From Streptomyces filipinensis (GTDB lineage: Bacteria; Actinomycetota; Actinomycetes; Streptomycetales; Streptomycetaceae): a stretch of 64,000 bases of DNA. Each line of letters starts with the position of its first letter. Position 1 is the first letter of the stretch. Both the position numbers and the translations under genes were made by a program. The stretch is from contig NZ_BMTD01000015.1 in the NCBI RefSeq assembly GCF_014649495.1, positions 62,001-126,000 of the forward strand. Reading direction: 5' to 3'. The notes below the pieces were generated by a model, which saw nothing but the letters and a program-made list of their open reading frames with translations, had not been told where the DNA came from and searched no databases. Of this stretch, positions 32,441 through 41,463 are shown piece after piece.

Positions 32441-33262
32441 CACCGACGAGGACTGAAGCGCTTGTTCTGGCCGGGACCATGAACCCGGGTGATCTCTGGT
32501 CGTATCCGCCACGTCGCTGACGGGTGCGCCCCCGTAGCCTGAAGGAGCGTGGATCCGGTCCTCGATGAACTCGATCTTGTGTCCACGTGACAACTTCCTG
32601 GCCTTCGACGATGGAAGTCAGCCCGTCGAGGAGTGCCTTGAGGCCGCATTCGAAGAGGGCATCGAGACGCAGGTCATAGCCGTTGTCCAAGGCTCCCACC
32701 ACCTTGGTGAAGGTCGGGAAGCGGCCGGATTCCACCAGTTTCTCAAGAACGGGGGTGCGGCTTTCCATCCACTGGCCCTCTGACTGGCCCGTGACCGCTT
32801 CGGCGTGCGCCTCCATCTCCAGGTGCACAGCCAGGCCCTGAACATGGCTGTAGAGCAGGACGTGGATGTCGAACAGCATGGTGGGATCGAATCCGTGGCC
32901 GTCGAGGGCTCCCAGCACCCACTCGCCGTGGACCATCAGGTTGGGCAGGAACAGAGGTCGGGTGAGAGAGGCGATCTGGGCCAGCCACGGGTGCTTGCGG
33001 TAGAGAGCCCAGAGGGTCCGAGCACCGAGTTCGATGCGGGAACGCCACCCTTCGGGGGCGTTGGCGGGGTAGGACTCCTCGCTGAATGCGGTGTCCGCCA
33101 TGAGCAGGATGAGGTCGTCCTTGCTGGTGACGTACCGGTAGGGCGACATGACGGCGACGCCGAGCCGTGCCGCAACGCCGCGCATGGAGAGCGCCGACAG
33201 TCCTTCGGTATCGGCGATGTCGATGGCTGTGCGGACGATTCGGTCGAGGCTCAGCTCCTGTT
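32355..33262 (-). pseudogene. TetR-family regulator, 5'-truncated
   Basis: The frame holds a TetR HTH (LSLDRIVRTAIDIADTEGL, SMRGVAARLGVAVMSPYRYV) and a long TetR_C domain (RTLWALYRKHPWLAQIASL, VLLYSHVQGLAVHLEMEAHA, ALFECGLKALLDGLTSIVEG). The first residues before LSLDR run straight into an integrase fragment with no start codon. The 3' end reads past the family's usual end into the IS21 remnant. A shortened protein from the internal ATG at 33185 would lose the first DNA-binding helix. Confidence 0.75.
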
Positions 33263-33660
33263 GCCGCCGGGGGCCAGCAGGCTGGTGAGCTCGGCGATCG
33301 CCTCTGGGGAGGGCTTGAAGAGTGGCGGTACTCGTGCAGGTCCCAGCCCGTTCCGGGCGACGACCCTGCCAGGCCCCCAGCGGCAGTGGGTGACGAACAC
33401 CGTTCCGCAGGTACGGACCTTGAGGAGCCGGGGCAGCAGCCGGCCGGTGCCGGCGTCCCGGTACACGGGCTCCAGCACGAAGTCCTCGCGCGCCTGGCCG
33501 CGGCGGCGGACCTTGGTCCGGGCGCCCTCGCCTTGACCGGGCAGAGGCGCCCCGCCACGTTCAGGTCCTCGATGTTCACGCCGAGGATCTCCTCCGCCCG
33601 GGCGGCGGTCTCGTACCGCATCCGCCACAGGCCCGCAGGTGCACCTCGCGCCGGGCGACG
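33251..33660 (-). pseudogene. Tyrosine recombinase (phage-type integrase) fragment
   Basis: Leftward, one frame gives LWRMRYETAARAEEILGVNIEDLNVAGR, which includes the first catalytic Arg region (R-E-I/L-L context). Another gives REDFVLEPVYRDAGTGRLLPRLLKVRT and FVTHCRWGPG. The final HxxR and Tyr are absent. The frames differ, so this is a dead scar of an integrated element. Confidence 0.7.
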
Positions 33661-33772
33661 AGCCAGAGTCTTCGATGGCAATCACCACGCCCACGCGCGC
33701 TCTGTGTGAGCGCCGAGGCTTGGGGGCTGAGTTGTGTCGCAGGCATGGCCATGTCCATGAACGGGCTCTGGC

Positions 33773-34198
33773 TCAACCTCTGTGAGGCCGCTCCCGAGCC
33801 AGGAACGCGGCGAGCGTCGCGTCAGGGTCCTCGGTCAAGACGTGCTCGGACCGTCCGGCCGGCCAGGTCGAGATTCCGTCGCCCATCCACCGTGGAACGA
33901 CATGGAAGTGAAGGTGCGGCACCGACTGTTCCGATCCCGGGCCGCTGGCGCTCAGGATGTTGACTCCGGTGGCGTCCAAGGCGGCCCTCATGGCCCCGGC
34001 CACGCGCTGGACCAGTGCCATCGTTGCAGCGAGGACGTCGTGTGGGGTGTCGAAGACGTCCGCGTAGTGCTGTGTGGGAACAACGAGAGTATGCCCGGGC
34101 GCCAAAGGATCCAGCGGGGAGAAGGCGCAGGCCACAGCTTCACGAGCCACCCAACGCGCGGCGTCTTCGCGGATGAGTCGGCAGAGAGTGCAGTACAT
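33773..34198 (-). CDS. HIT family protein (histidine-triad nucleotide hydrolase)
   Basis: A 141-aa protein; start at MYCTLCRLIREDAARW because the frame upstream is non-homologous. CTLC is the usual N-terminal zinc-like pair of bacterial HIT proteins. AFSPLDPLAPGHTLVVPTQHY is the beta hairpin, and the catalytic histidine triad is HLHFHVVPRW. Enzymes of this kind hydrolyse AMP-lysine, adenylated or dinucleoside polyphosphate substrates. Intact and full length. Confidence 0.92.
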   Translation of the reverse strand: MYCTLCRLIREDAARWVAREAVACAFSPLDPLAPGHTLVVPTQHYADVFDTPHDVLAATMALVQRVAGAMRAALDATGVNILSASGPGSEQSVPHLHFHVVPRWMGDGISTWPAGRSEHVLTEDPDATLAAFLARERPHRG

Positions 34199-34340
34199 GG
34201 GCTGAGCCTGCCACAGGCGGCACGCGACGCATCCAGCACCGAACCGCTCCGGGCTCACAGAGGTTGAGCCAGAACCGAAGCTCGTGAACAGAGCCACGCT
34301 GCGCCTTTTGCTGTGCGAGCCCTGCCTGCCACCGGAGTTC

Positions 34341-36398
34341 CTACGGCGAGGGCTCCCGTGCCCCCTGGACCAGCTCCCACGCGTGCGCGAACAGCTCAGG
34401 CAGGGTGCGGGTGGGAAGAGGAAGCGGGTTCTCCAGTCGGCCGTTGTAGGAGCGTTCCACCCCGAGCAGTTCCGCCTTCCACGCCTCCATGGGCTGGTAG
34501 GGCTTGCCTGCGTGGATCCACTCGCCCGGCAGGAAGAGCTGACGGCCCGCTCGGGCGCGCTTGTCCTCGATGACCAGGCCGCGCTCGACCAGCACGGCGC
34601 CGGCCTTCTGGTGCCGTGCGGCCTTCCAGCCGTTCCACATGCGGATGTTCCGGTCGCTCGGCGCGCGCAGGGTCAGCAACTGCAGGTAGAGCGCTGCCGC
34701 GTCCTCGTCGATGCCGAGTTCGCCGACGACCTGGCCCAGCACGTCGGGTGCGGAGACTACCGGATTCGTCTCGTACGACCCCGAAGGAAGCGCAGCGCCC
34801 TCGATCCTCTCCACGATCCGGGCGCATGCCGGTCCGCGCAGCCACTCGACCAGCCCGAGCTCAGGGTCGTAGCGGGAGCCCGCCCGGGCCGCCAGCAGCG
34901 TCCGGGAGCGGTCGTCGTCCCCGTGGAACGCCGGGCGGAAGTACAGCTCGGGCTGGGACCGGGCGCCCCTGCGGTCGACGGTGCCGTCCACGACCACGGT
35001 CAGCCCGTCATCGACGCTCGCGACGTCCAGCGGCTCCGGGCCGACGTAGGGACGCGAGCCGAACCGGTCGTGCACATCGGCAACCGTACGACCCACCGCG
35101 TGGCTGAGACTGCCGGCGTCCAGCAGCAGGCCCGGGTGGTTCAACCGCTCCTGCAGCGCGCGTACGAGGCCGGGCGCTCCGGCGCGTACCGGGTCACCTG
35201 CGGGAAGCTCCGCGTAGACCCAGAAGAGGTTCGGGACGACGGCACGCAGGGTGTCCCCGAAATCGACAAGGCCCCAGTCTTCGGCGGTCGGGAAGGGTCG
35301 GAAGTCACTGTTCCGGATCCAGGTGTCGAGGTTCGAGCCGAGACCGCGTATCGCGGCGTGGTCGGTGAACGCCGCGCAGAAGCGACCCGCCGACAGCCGG
35401 GACGGATGCAGCTCGATGACCGCGCTGAAGGTGCGCTCCGGGACCACGGTCCGCCGGCCGTAGCGCTCCAGCCACCCCTGCCCGATCCGTTCCGCCACCG
35501 CGCGCATGCCGTGCGGCTCCCAGAGCTGGGCGGGGTCCTCGGGCAGCACGTCCGCCGCCAGCTCAAGGCGGTCGAGCGAGCCCATCCGGCCGGGCTCGCG
35601 GACACCGTCCTCGATCTCGGCCACCTTGAGCCGGTGAATCTTCCGCTCCGTGTCGTCGAGGCGCGGGAGATACCCGCACGCGAGCATCCCGGCCAACGCG
35701 AAGGACGCCGCTGCTCGCCCCATCCCCGTGCCGTCCCTCAGCACCGCCACCGCATCGAGGTCCCACGGCACCGGCCCGCGCTCTTGGACGAGGTGCACCA
35801 GTCGACGCACCTGCTCGGCACTGCCCCACCCCCCGCGCGGCACGTCACGCACCTCCTCGATCGCCCCCAGGCTCGGCGGATCCTCCTCCCCCGTGCGCAG
35901 GTCGACGAACCTCCGCAGCCCGCCGGCGGCCCAGCCGACCGCGACGGCCGCCCCCCGCTCGTCCCGGACGGCCGCGGGGGCTCCCCCGGCCACCCGCACC
36001 AGCCCGGTGCGCATCCGGGATCCGGGTTCGGCGAAGGGGCTGTCCGCCCAGATCTCCAGCAGCGCGAGCAGACGCCGACGCCGCTCATCGCGGGTGGGCT
36101 CCACAGCGGCACGGAATGCCACGGCACCAATGCGCCCGATGAACCGCGCCCAGGAGCCCTCCCCGGCCGTTCCGGGACCCTCGTCCGGCGTGGCCGGCTT
36201 CCACGTCCCGGCGAGATAACGCGCCGTCCGCTCGATACCGGCCAGCGCCCCCGAGCCGCTCCAGTACCCCGAGCCGTCCACGAGCCCGTCCAGCGCGGTC
36301 CCCACGCGGTGATCGTCCAGGGGCACGACCTCAGCCCGCGCCGTCAGCAGTGCCCCTGCCGTCATCCCGTGTCCCCGTACCGTGCTCGAACGCTCCAT
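34341..36398 (-). CDS. Large hypothetical protein, about 685 aa
   Basis: A long intact frame with strong codon bias; the start (MERSSTVRGHGMTAGALL) is a guess, with a second candidate at 36365. The protein is soluble. Visible segments include VAVGWAAGGLRRFVDLRTGE, GMGRAAASFALAGMLACGYLP, VDDGLTVVVDGTVDRRG, VDFGDTLRAVVPNLFWVYAE, and a C-terminal helical part (DEDAAALYLQLLTLRAPSDR, FLPGEWIHAGKPYQPMEAWK). No catalytic motif was recognised. The style recalls Streptomyces DNA-binding-annotated proteins found near MoxR/vWA or DUF4132 genes, but none is adjacent here. Confidence 0.7.
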   Translation of the reverse strand: MERSSTVRGHGMTAGALLTARAEVVPLDDHRVGTALDGLVDGSGYWSGSGALAGIERTARYLAGTWKPATPDEGPGTAGEGSWARFIGRIGAVAFRAAVEPTRDERRRRLLALLEIWADSPFAEPGSRMRTGLVRVAGGAPAAVRDERGAAVAVGWAAGGLRRFVDLRTGEEDPPSLGAIEEVRDVPRGGWGSAEQVRRLVHLVQERGPVPWDLDAVAVLRDGTGMGRAAASFALAGMLACGYLPRLDDTERKIHRLKVAEIEDGVREPGRMGSLDRLELAADVLPEDPAQLWEPHGMRAVAERIGQGWLERYGRRTVVPERTFSAVIELHPSRLSAGRFCAAFTDHAAIRGLGSNLDTWIRNSDFRPFPTAEDWGLVDFGDTLRAVVPNLFWVYAELPAGDPVRAGAPGLVRALQERLNHPGLLLDAGSLSHAVGRTVADVHDRFGSRPYVGPEPLDVASVDDGLTVVVDGTVDRRGARSQPELYFRPAFHGDDDRSRTLLAARAGSRYDPELGLVEWLRGPACARIVERIEGAALPSGSYETNPVVSAPDVLGQVVGELGIDEDAAALYLQLLTLRAPSDRNIRMWNGWKAARHQKAGAVLVERGLVIEDKRARAGRQLFLPGEWIHAGKPYQPMEAWKAELLGVERSYNGRLENPLPLPTRTLPELFAHAWELVQGAREPSP

Positions 36399-36584
36399 GG
36401 GTAGATCATGGCGTACGGGTCTGACAACGGAGCGTGGTGCCTGACCGGCGGTCACCTATGGCTGTACTTCGCCCCGATGACGCCGGCCTCCCCGCCTCAC
36501 AGTTCCGTCAGCGCATCCGTGCGGCTCTGCTGCTCGTCGTGACATCTTCGCTGATGCTGTCGTAGTCGTCTGCGCCGTGGATCA

Positions 36585-36710
36585 GAGAGTTGGGCACGGC
36601 CTTGTGCCTCGGCGAAGCAACTGGTCGAGGCCGGTGTCGCGGAAACGGCGGACGGTCTTGCGGTCGAGGTTCAGCCGGCGGGTCAGCGACTTCGAGGGCA
36701 ACCGGGAATC
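36585..36710 (-). pseudogene. ISL3-type transposase fragment
   Basis: The leftward frame contains SKSLTRRLNLDRKTVRRFRDTGLDQLL, closely resembling the second HTH-like segment in the C-terminal half of actinobacterial ISL3 transposases. Nothing else of the element remains within 36456-36912. Confidence 0.6.
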
Positions 36711-36912
36711 GCCGCGGCGTGCCAGAGCGCCCTTCACCGGCGTCGCCCGGATCGCCATCGCCGAAGGCCAAGGCGCCCGGAGAGGTGCTCGGCCGGGTGA
36801 CCGCGATTCCCGGGAGGGGCGCCGCAGCGGGCCGCGGCCCTGAATATCGAAGTCGTCCCTCGGAGCCGTCCACTGCTGTGACCGCATGGGCTTCTCCGGT
36901 CTGCGTCCCTGG

Positions 36913-37896
36913 CTAGGAGGCACGGCCGGTGCCCACCGCTGTTCGCGCCGCCGACACGAATGCTGCGATCGCCGGGTGCGTGCCGCCGCCCGCGCGGCAG
37001 GCGACCTTCGAGCGACGGAAGAGGGGCAGCCGGGTCAGGACCACGCCGTCGGGGGCGTGTGCGGTGGCCATCTCCGGTACAAATCCGGCACCTTGTCCGA
37101 TGGCGGCCAGCGCCAGGACCGTGCGGAAGTCGTTGACCTGGTGGCGGATGCGCGGCTGGAAACCGGCCGCCTGACAGGCACGTACGGCCATCGCGTGACC
37201 GGTCGTACCGTCCCGGGCCGTGATCCACGGGGACGCGGCCCACGGTCCCAGCAGCTCCGCCAGCGTGTCGCCGCAGGCGGCAGGGGCGGGAGCGAGAGCG
37301 CTGTCGGTGGGGCCGGTGGCGAGAGCGGCGTCGGTGGGGCCGGTGGCGAGAGCGCCGTCGGCAGGGCCGCCCGTGGCCAGGTACATCGGCTCCTCCAACA
37401 GGGGCACCTGGTCGACCGTGGTGTCAGGTGACGCGGGCACGAAGTCGTAGTCGTGTACGAGAGCCACGTCGAGTTCGCCGGCGCGCAGGCAGTCAGAGAC
37501 CCGCGCCGAGTCGATCTCCTGCACCATCGGTTCCAGCGCGGGATGTCGCCGGGCCAGTTCGGCCAGCGTGGCGGGCACGATCGCGGGGCCGCCAGAGGGA
37601 AACGTCCCGATCCGCAGCGGCCCGCCGATGCCCTCGCGCGCCCCGGCCAGTTCGGAGACGGCCAGTTCGAGGCGTTCGAGGACCGCGTCAGCGTGGGTGA
37701 CGAGGGTGCGGCCCGCGGGCGTGAGCACCACCCGTCTGCCACTTCGTTCCAGCAAGGGCACGCCCGCCTCGCGCTCAAGCACGCCTAGCTGCTGGGAGAC
37801 GGCAGAGGCGGTGAAGGTCAGCGCCTCTGCCACGGCCGCGATGGTGCCGCGTCGGTCCAGTTCGCGCAGCAGATGGAGACGTCGGACATCAAGCAT
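36913..37896 (-). CDS. LysR-family transcriptional regulator with internal repeat
   Basis: A 327-aa regulator. The HTH is MLDVRRLHLLRELDRRGT, then EALTFTASAVSQQLGVLERE. The effector domain begins LRIGTFPSGGPAIVPATL. Around residues 175-200 it has a tandem repeat of about nine residues (ALATGPTDx) not expected in the family, encoded by a 27-bp DNA repeat. It is divergent from the DapA-family gene, its probable target. The start sits close to that shared promoter. Confidence 0.9.
   Translation of the reverse strand: MLDVRRLHLLRELDRRGTIAAVAEALTFTASAVSQQLGVLEREAGVPLLERSGRRVVLTPAGRTLVTHADAVLERLELAVSELAGAREGIGGPLRIGTFPSGGPAIVPATLAELARRHPALEPMVQEIDSARVSDCLRAGELDVALVHDYDFVPASPDTTVDQVPLLEEPMYLATGGPADGALATGPTDAALATGPTDSALAPAPAACGDTLAELLGPWAASPWITARDGTTGHAMAVRACQAAGFQPRIRHQVNDFRTVLALAAIGQGAGFVPEMATAHAPDGVVLTRLPLFRRSKVACRAGGGTHPAIAAFVSAARTAVGTGRAS
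37294..37371. repeat. 27-bp tandem repeat inside the LysR gene
   Basis: The unit GAGAGCG(C/G)(T/C)GTCGGTGGGGCCGGTGGC occurs at 37294-37320 and 37321-37347, with a partial third copy from 37348. The length is a multiple of three, so copy changes preserve the reading frame. Confidence 0.85.
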
Positions 37897-37967
37897 AAGG
37901 TGAGCTTACGCATAGGCGTAGAAACATGAACTGGATCTACTGTGTCTGCGTCGGCCAGGCTGGGCGT

Positions 37968-38894
37968 ATGAAGCCCGAAGCAAAGCTCACCGGCCTGTTC
38001 GTCCCCTTGGTAACCCCGTTCACCGACGACCTGCGCCTTGCCCCGGACGCGCTCGCCCGGCTCGCCGATGACGCGCTGTCAGTCGGCGGAGCACGCGGAC
38101 TCGTCGCCCTGGGCACCACCGCCGAGGCCGCCACCTTGACCACCGAGGAGAAGCAGGCCGTGGTCCGCATCTGTGCGGCCGCCTGCCAGGCACACGGAGC
38201 TCCGCTGATCGTCGGTGTCGGCACGAACGACACCGCCGCCGCCATCACGACGCTGCGGGAGCTCGCTCAGAGCGGTGACGTCGCCGCGGCGCTGGTTCCC
38301 GCGCCGCCCTACACCCGGCCCGGTGAGGCGGGAACGCTGGCACACTTCACGGCACTCGCCGAACACGGCGGCCTGCCGCTGGTCGTCTACGACATCCCGT
38401 ACCGCACCAGTCAGCGCCTCAGCACCAGCACGCTGAGCACGCTCGGGCACCTGCCGGAGGTCGTCGGCGTCAAATACGCGACCGGCGCCATCGACGCAGC
38501 CGCGATGGAACTGCTCGGCTCGCAGACACCGGGCTTCGCGGTGCTCGGCGGCGATGACGCCGTCATCTCGCCGCTGCTCGCGGCGGGCGCCCGCGGCGGC
38601 ATCCTGGCGTCGGCCAATGTACGCACCGCTGACTTCACCGAGCTGATCTCGCTGTGGCAGCGCGACGCCGCCGGGCCGGCCCGCAGGCTGGGAGCCGAGC
38701 TGGCCCGGCTGTCCGCCGCGCTCTTCGCTGAGCCGAACCCGACCGTTGTCAAGGGTGTGTTGCACGCCCAAGGCCGCATCCCCAGCCCGGCCGTCCGGCT
38801 GCCGCTGCTGGCCGCCTCCGCCGATTCGGTCCGGCGGGCGGCGGGCCTGGCCACCGCCCGCACCCACCACGCCCACCAGGAGGCCGCGGCCTGA
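37968..38894 (+). CDS. Dihydrodipicolinate synthase / N-acetylneuraminate lyase family aldolase
   Basis: A 308-aa TIM-barrel class I aldolase; ATG at 37968, with an upstream in-frame ATG at 37926 giving a non-homologous tail. Thr50-Thr51 lie in ALGTTAEAATL (usual GTTGE). Tyr141 is in YDIPYRT, and the Schiff-base Lys169 is in VVGVKYATG. These fit the DapA/NanA superfamily, which condenses or cleaves pyruvate with an aldehyde. The altered GTTAE and YDIPYRT suggest a catabolic member rather than lysine biosynthesis. It is divergent from a LysR regulator. Confidence 0.92.
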   Translation: MKPEAKLTGLFVPLVTPFTDDLRLAPDALARLADDALSVGGARGLVALGTTAEAATLTTEEKQAVVRICAAACQAHGAPLIVGVGTNDTAAAITTLRELAQSGDVAAALVPAPPYTRPGEAGTLAHFTALAEHGGLPLVVYDIPYRTSQRLSTSTLSTLGHLPEVVGVKYATGAIDAAAMELLGSQTPGFAVLGGDDAVISPLLAAGARGGILASANVRTADFTELISLWQRDAAGPARRLGAELARLSAALFAEPNPTVVKGVLHAQGRIPSPAVRLPLLAASADSVRRAAGLATARTHHAHQEAAA

Positions 38895-38959
38895 CATGGG
38901 CAGGTGGTCCCCAGCGGCCGCAACCACGGCCGGGCCAGACCGTTTTCTTCAGATCACCG

Positions 38960-39235
38960 GATCGTTGGTCTGGTGTGTCGTTGACTGACGCCCAGGGGCA
39001 CGCATCGAGCCGTTGCTGCCGGACCGGACGCCGAAGCGCGGAGGGCGGTGGCGTGAGCACCGGGCGCGCGATCGACGCGATCGCGTGCCAATACCGCACG
39101 GGTACGTCGCGGATAGAGCTGCCCGACCACTTCGGGTCCTGGAAGCGCGCCCACAACCGTCTGCGGAGGTGGACTCTGGACGGCACCTGGGAGAAGGTCT
39201 TCATCTGGCCCTGGACCGACTGCCTTCGGCTGGCT
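38960..39235 (+). pseudogene. IS5-family transposase N-terminal remnant
   Basis: Reads LTDAQ (then a frameshift), RIEPLLPDRTPKRGGRW in one frame and RAIDAIACQYRTGTSRIELPDHFGSWKRAHNRLRRW in another, ending GTWEKVF. Similarity then stops. Only the N-terminal third of the transposase remains. Confidence 0.8.
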
Positions 39236-39430
39236 GGTCGAGATCCTTGAAGAGGAACATCCGGGGGACCTGCGCCTCCTTTAGCCAGGCGGACTGGTCA
39301 CGGAGCCCGACGACAGAGCTCGTCAACGTGGTCGGCGAGATGGCTCAGCGTCTCCTGCATCCGGGCCTGCGCCGACAGGCGGTCTGTGGGTGCGGGCGGA
39401 AGCATAGGGCTGAGCTGGGGTGATTCGGAC

Positions 39431-39560
39431 TTGACCGGGCGCCGCGTGATCGCTTTCCGGCCGAACGAACACGGCGTACGCCGTATCCAGATCGACGGAG
39501 AGACCCCTCGGCGCGGCCTTCATCCTGCACGAACTCACGACGCTCCCCCACCGAGCAGGC
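39431..39560 (+). pseudogene. Broken paralogue of the 75-aa protein at 59311
   Basis: TTG-initiated frame GRRVIAFRPNEHGVRRIQIDGET matches the intact protein's ERRVIVFPPDEHGGRRIQIDGET. A frameshift after DGET moves the rest (HDLTTLPHRAG equivalent) into another frame. DNA similarity starts about 60 bases upstream, at AGGCGGTCTG, so a larger block was duplicated. Confidence 0.75.
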
Positions 39561-39757
39561 GTAGCCGTCGGCGTCCTGTCTGGACCCTGCCTGTACTTGC
39601 CGGCGCCGAAGGGCAGGTGCCGCGGCTCGACGAGATGAGTCGAGCGGACGATGCCGACTTCAACAGCCGGACCGTTCCCTCTGGTTGGAGCCTCTGGACC
39701 GGGCGGCCGGGCCGGTACGTGAGACGATCTGGAACAGTCCACGAGGAGAGGAATTTC

Positions 39758-40936
39758 ATGGGGGACAAGGGTCAGCTGCATGTCAGTGCGGAACTGGCGG
39801 GGGTGCTGGAGCGGATCGATGCGCTCGGCGGAGTACTCGATGAACGGGCCGACGCTGCCGAGGAGTTGGGGAGGCTGCCGGAAGACACGGCGCGGGCGCT
39901 GTTGGACACCGGGATCGTACGGGCCGAGCTCCCGCTGAGCCTCGGCGGATACGAGTTCGCGCCCCGGCAGCTGATCGAGACGGCGGAACGGGCGAGCTAC
40001 CACGACGCCGCGGCCGGGTGGACCATGTTCGCACTGCAGCTGATGACTGGGACCACCGCGGCGTACCTCGCCGTGGAGGCGTCGGCCGATCTGTTCCCCG
40101 ACGTGCCGAACGGGAAGTACGCGCTGCTCTCGGGGCATGGCACACGCCCCGGCCGGGCCGTCCCTGTGGAGGGCGGCTACCGGGTCAGCGGCCAGTGGCA
40201 GTTCGCCTCCGGGATGGCGCACGCCACCCACATCCACAGCGCGGTCCAGGTCGAGGGCACCGGTGAGCTGCGGGTCCTCGCGATGCCGAAGTCGCAGGTG
40301 ACCCTGGACGGCAACTGGGACGTGCTCGGGCTGCGTGCGACACACAGCATCGACTACCACTGCACCGATGTGTACGTACCGCACGAGTACACCTACGTCG
40401 CGACCACGGACACCCCGGTCAACGGCGGCGCCGTCTACCGTCTCGGCCTGGTCAACTTGTCAGCGATCGGGCACACGGGCTGGGCCCTCGGTGTCGGCCG
40501 GCGCCTTCTGAACGAGCTGAAACGCGTCGCCGCAGCGCGGACCGGTTCGCGGGGCGCCGCGGTCGACACCTCCCAGTTCCACGCCGAGTACGCGACGGCG
40601 GAAGCCAGACTTCGGGCAGCCCGGGCCTGGGTGAACGACGTCTGGACGGACGTCGAACAGACCCTGGACCAGGGCGATTTGCCGAGCACGGAGCAGGACA
40701 CTCTGATCCGCCTCGTCCTGAACCACACGACCTCGACCGTGTACGAGGTGGGCCGCACCGTACACCGCTGGTCCGGCTCGGCGGCGATCCGCCGTGGCCC
40801 GGTCGACCGCTTCCTGCGCGACCTCGGGACCGGCGCGCAGCACATAACCTCGAGCCCGGTCGTGCTCCAGAACTGCGGCAAGTGGCTGAGCGGCGCTCAG
40901 CCGGACACCCGTTGGAACTTCCTCGACCTGACCTGA
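39758..40936 (+). CDS. Acyl-CoA-dehydrogenase-fold flavin monooxygenase (HsaA/DszC-like)
   Basis: A 392-aa protein with ATG after ACGAGGAGAGG. It follows the acyl-CoA dehydrogenase plan: helical N-domain (LGRLPEDTARALLDTGIVRAE), a central beta domain (VEGGYRVSGQWQFASGMAHA, DVLGLRATHSIDYHC) and a C-terminal four-helix Acyl-CoA_dh_2 domain (SAIGHTGWALGVGRRLLNEL, AEARLRAARAWVNDV). The WQFASG and GLRxTxS motifs are typical of reduced-flavin-dependent hydroxylases rather than true dehydrogenases. A flavin reductase partner is expected elsewhere. It is a single gene. Confidence 0.88.
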   Translation: MGDKGQLHVSAELAGVLERIDALGGVLDERADAAEELGRLPEDTARALLDTGIVRAELPLSLGGYEFAPRQLIETAERASYHDAAAGWTMFALQLMTGTTAAYLAVEASADLFPDVPNGKYALLSGHGTRPGRAVPVEGGYRVSGQWQFASGMAHATHIHSAVQVEGTGELRVLAMPKSQVTLDGNWDVLGLRATHSIDYHCTDVYVPHEYTYVATTDTPVNGGAVYRLGLVNLSAIGHTGWALGVGRRLLNELKRVAAARTGSRGAAVDTSQFHAEYATAEARLRAARAWVNDVWTDVEQTLDQGDLPSTEQDTLIRLVLNHTTSTVYEVGRTVHRWSGSAAIRRGPVDRFLRDLGTGAQHITSSPVVLQNCGKWLSGAQPDTRWNFLDLT

Positions 40937-41301
40937 CCATCCGGAACCGCCTACGGGGATCCTGACCACTCGGCGCCGACCGATTCCGGGCGTTGCGATC
41001 GAAGGCCACGCTTCTGTCGACGCGCAGCACCATCAGCCCCCGCAGTTGTCCGCCATACATGTGAACTGAACACCTGCGGCAAAATGGGTGTTCGAATTTG
41101 ATTGCACCCTGGGATGAAGCCTGCCGTAACGCGTTGGCTCGGCCGTTGACGTCGACTAAACACTTCTGGTGGGGCGAGAGATGAACAGGCATGAACGCCA
41201 TCACAGCCCTGGTGCAGGGGTGGGCAGTTGAGGGGGCCTCCTTCGTGCGGCACACGTTGCCGTGGCAGTCCGCCTGCTGCGTCTTATTCATCGGTGGAGT
41301 G
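40937..41301. other. Upstream region of the sigma/LAL cassette
   Basis: About 365 bases containing an A/T-richer patch near 41085-41110 (GTTCGAATTTGATTGCA). No gene was recognised. The promoter for the three-gene cassette should be here. Confidence 0.5.
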
Positions 41302-41463
41302 ATGAAGACCCTTTCGGAGAGGTCGCGCCGCAAGACTCTGCTGGCCATCACCACGCAGGCGCCGCCCGGCACCGTAGTGACGCAGGAAGGTGGCATGGGG
41401 GGCCCGAAAATGTTGATTCAGGTCGGAGGCGGGTCGGTATCGCTTCCGGAGCGGGACTCATGA
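41302..41463 (+). CDS. 53-aa peptide, first gene of the sigma/LAL cassette
   Basis: ATG after GGTGGAG. The peptide is MKTLSERSRRKTLLAITTQA, then Gly-rich GGMGGPKMLIQVGGGSV and an acidic end. Its stop overlaps the sigma factor ATG (ATGA), so it is translationally coupled to it. There is no signal peptide or hydrophobic helix. It could be a leader, a small regulator of the sigma factor, or a precursor peptide. No family was recognised. Confidence 0.6.
   Translation: MKTLSERSRRKTLLAITTQAPPGTVVTQEGGMGGPKMLIQVGGGSVSLPERDS

Noticed and set aside
34284..36404. 706-codon open frame on the plus strand
   Set aside because: It is the mirror of the large minus-strand gene, Arg/Pro/His-rich with no motifs. 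High GC often leaves long antisense frames open.
37968..38894. Lysine-biosynthesis dapA
   Set aside because: Altered GTTAE and YDIPYRT motifs, and a divergent LysR instead of lysine genes, fit a catabolic family member better.
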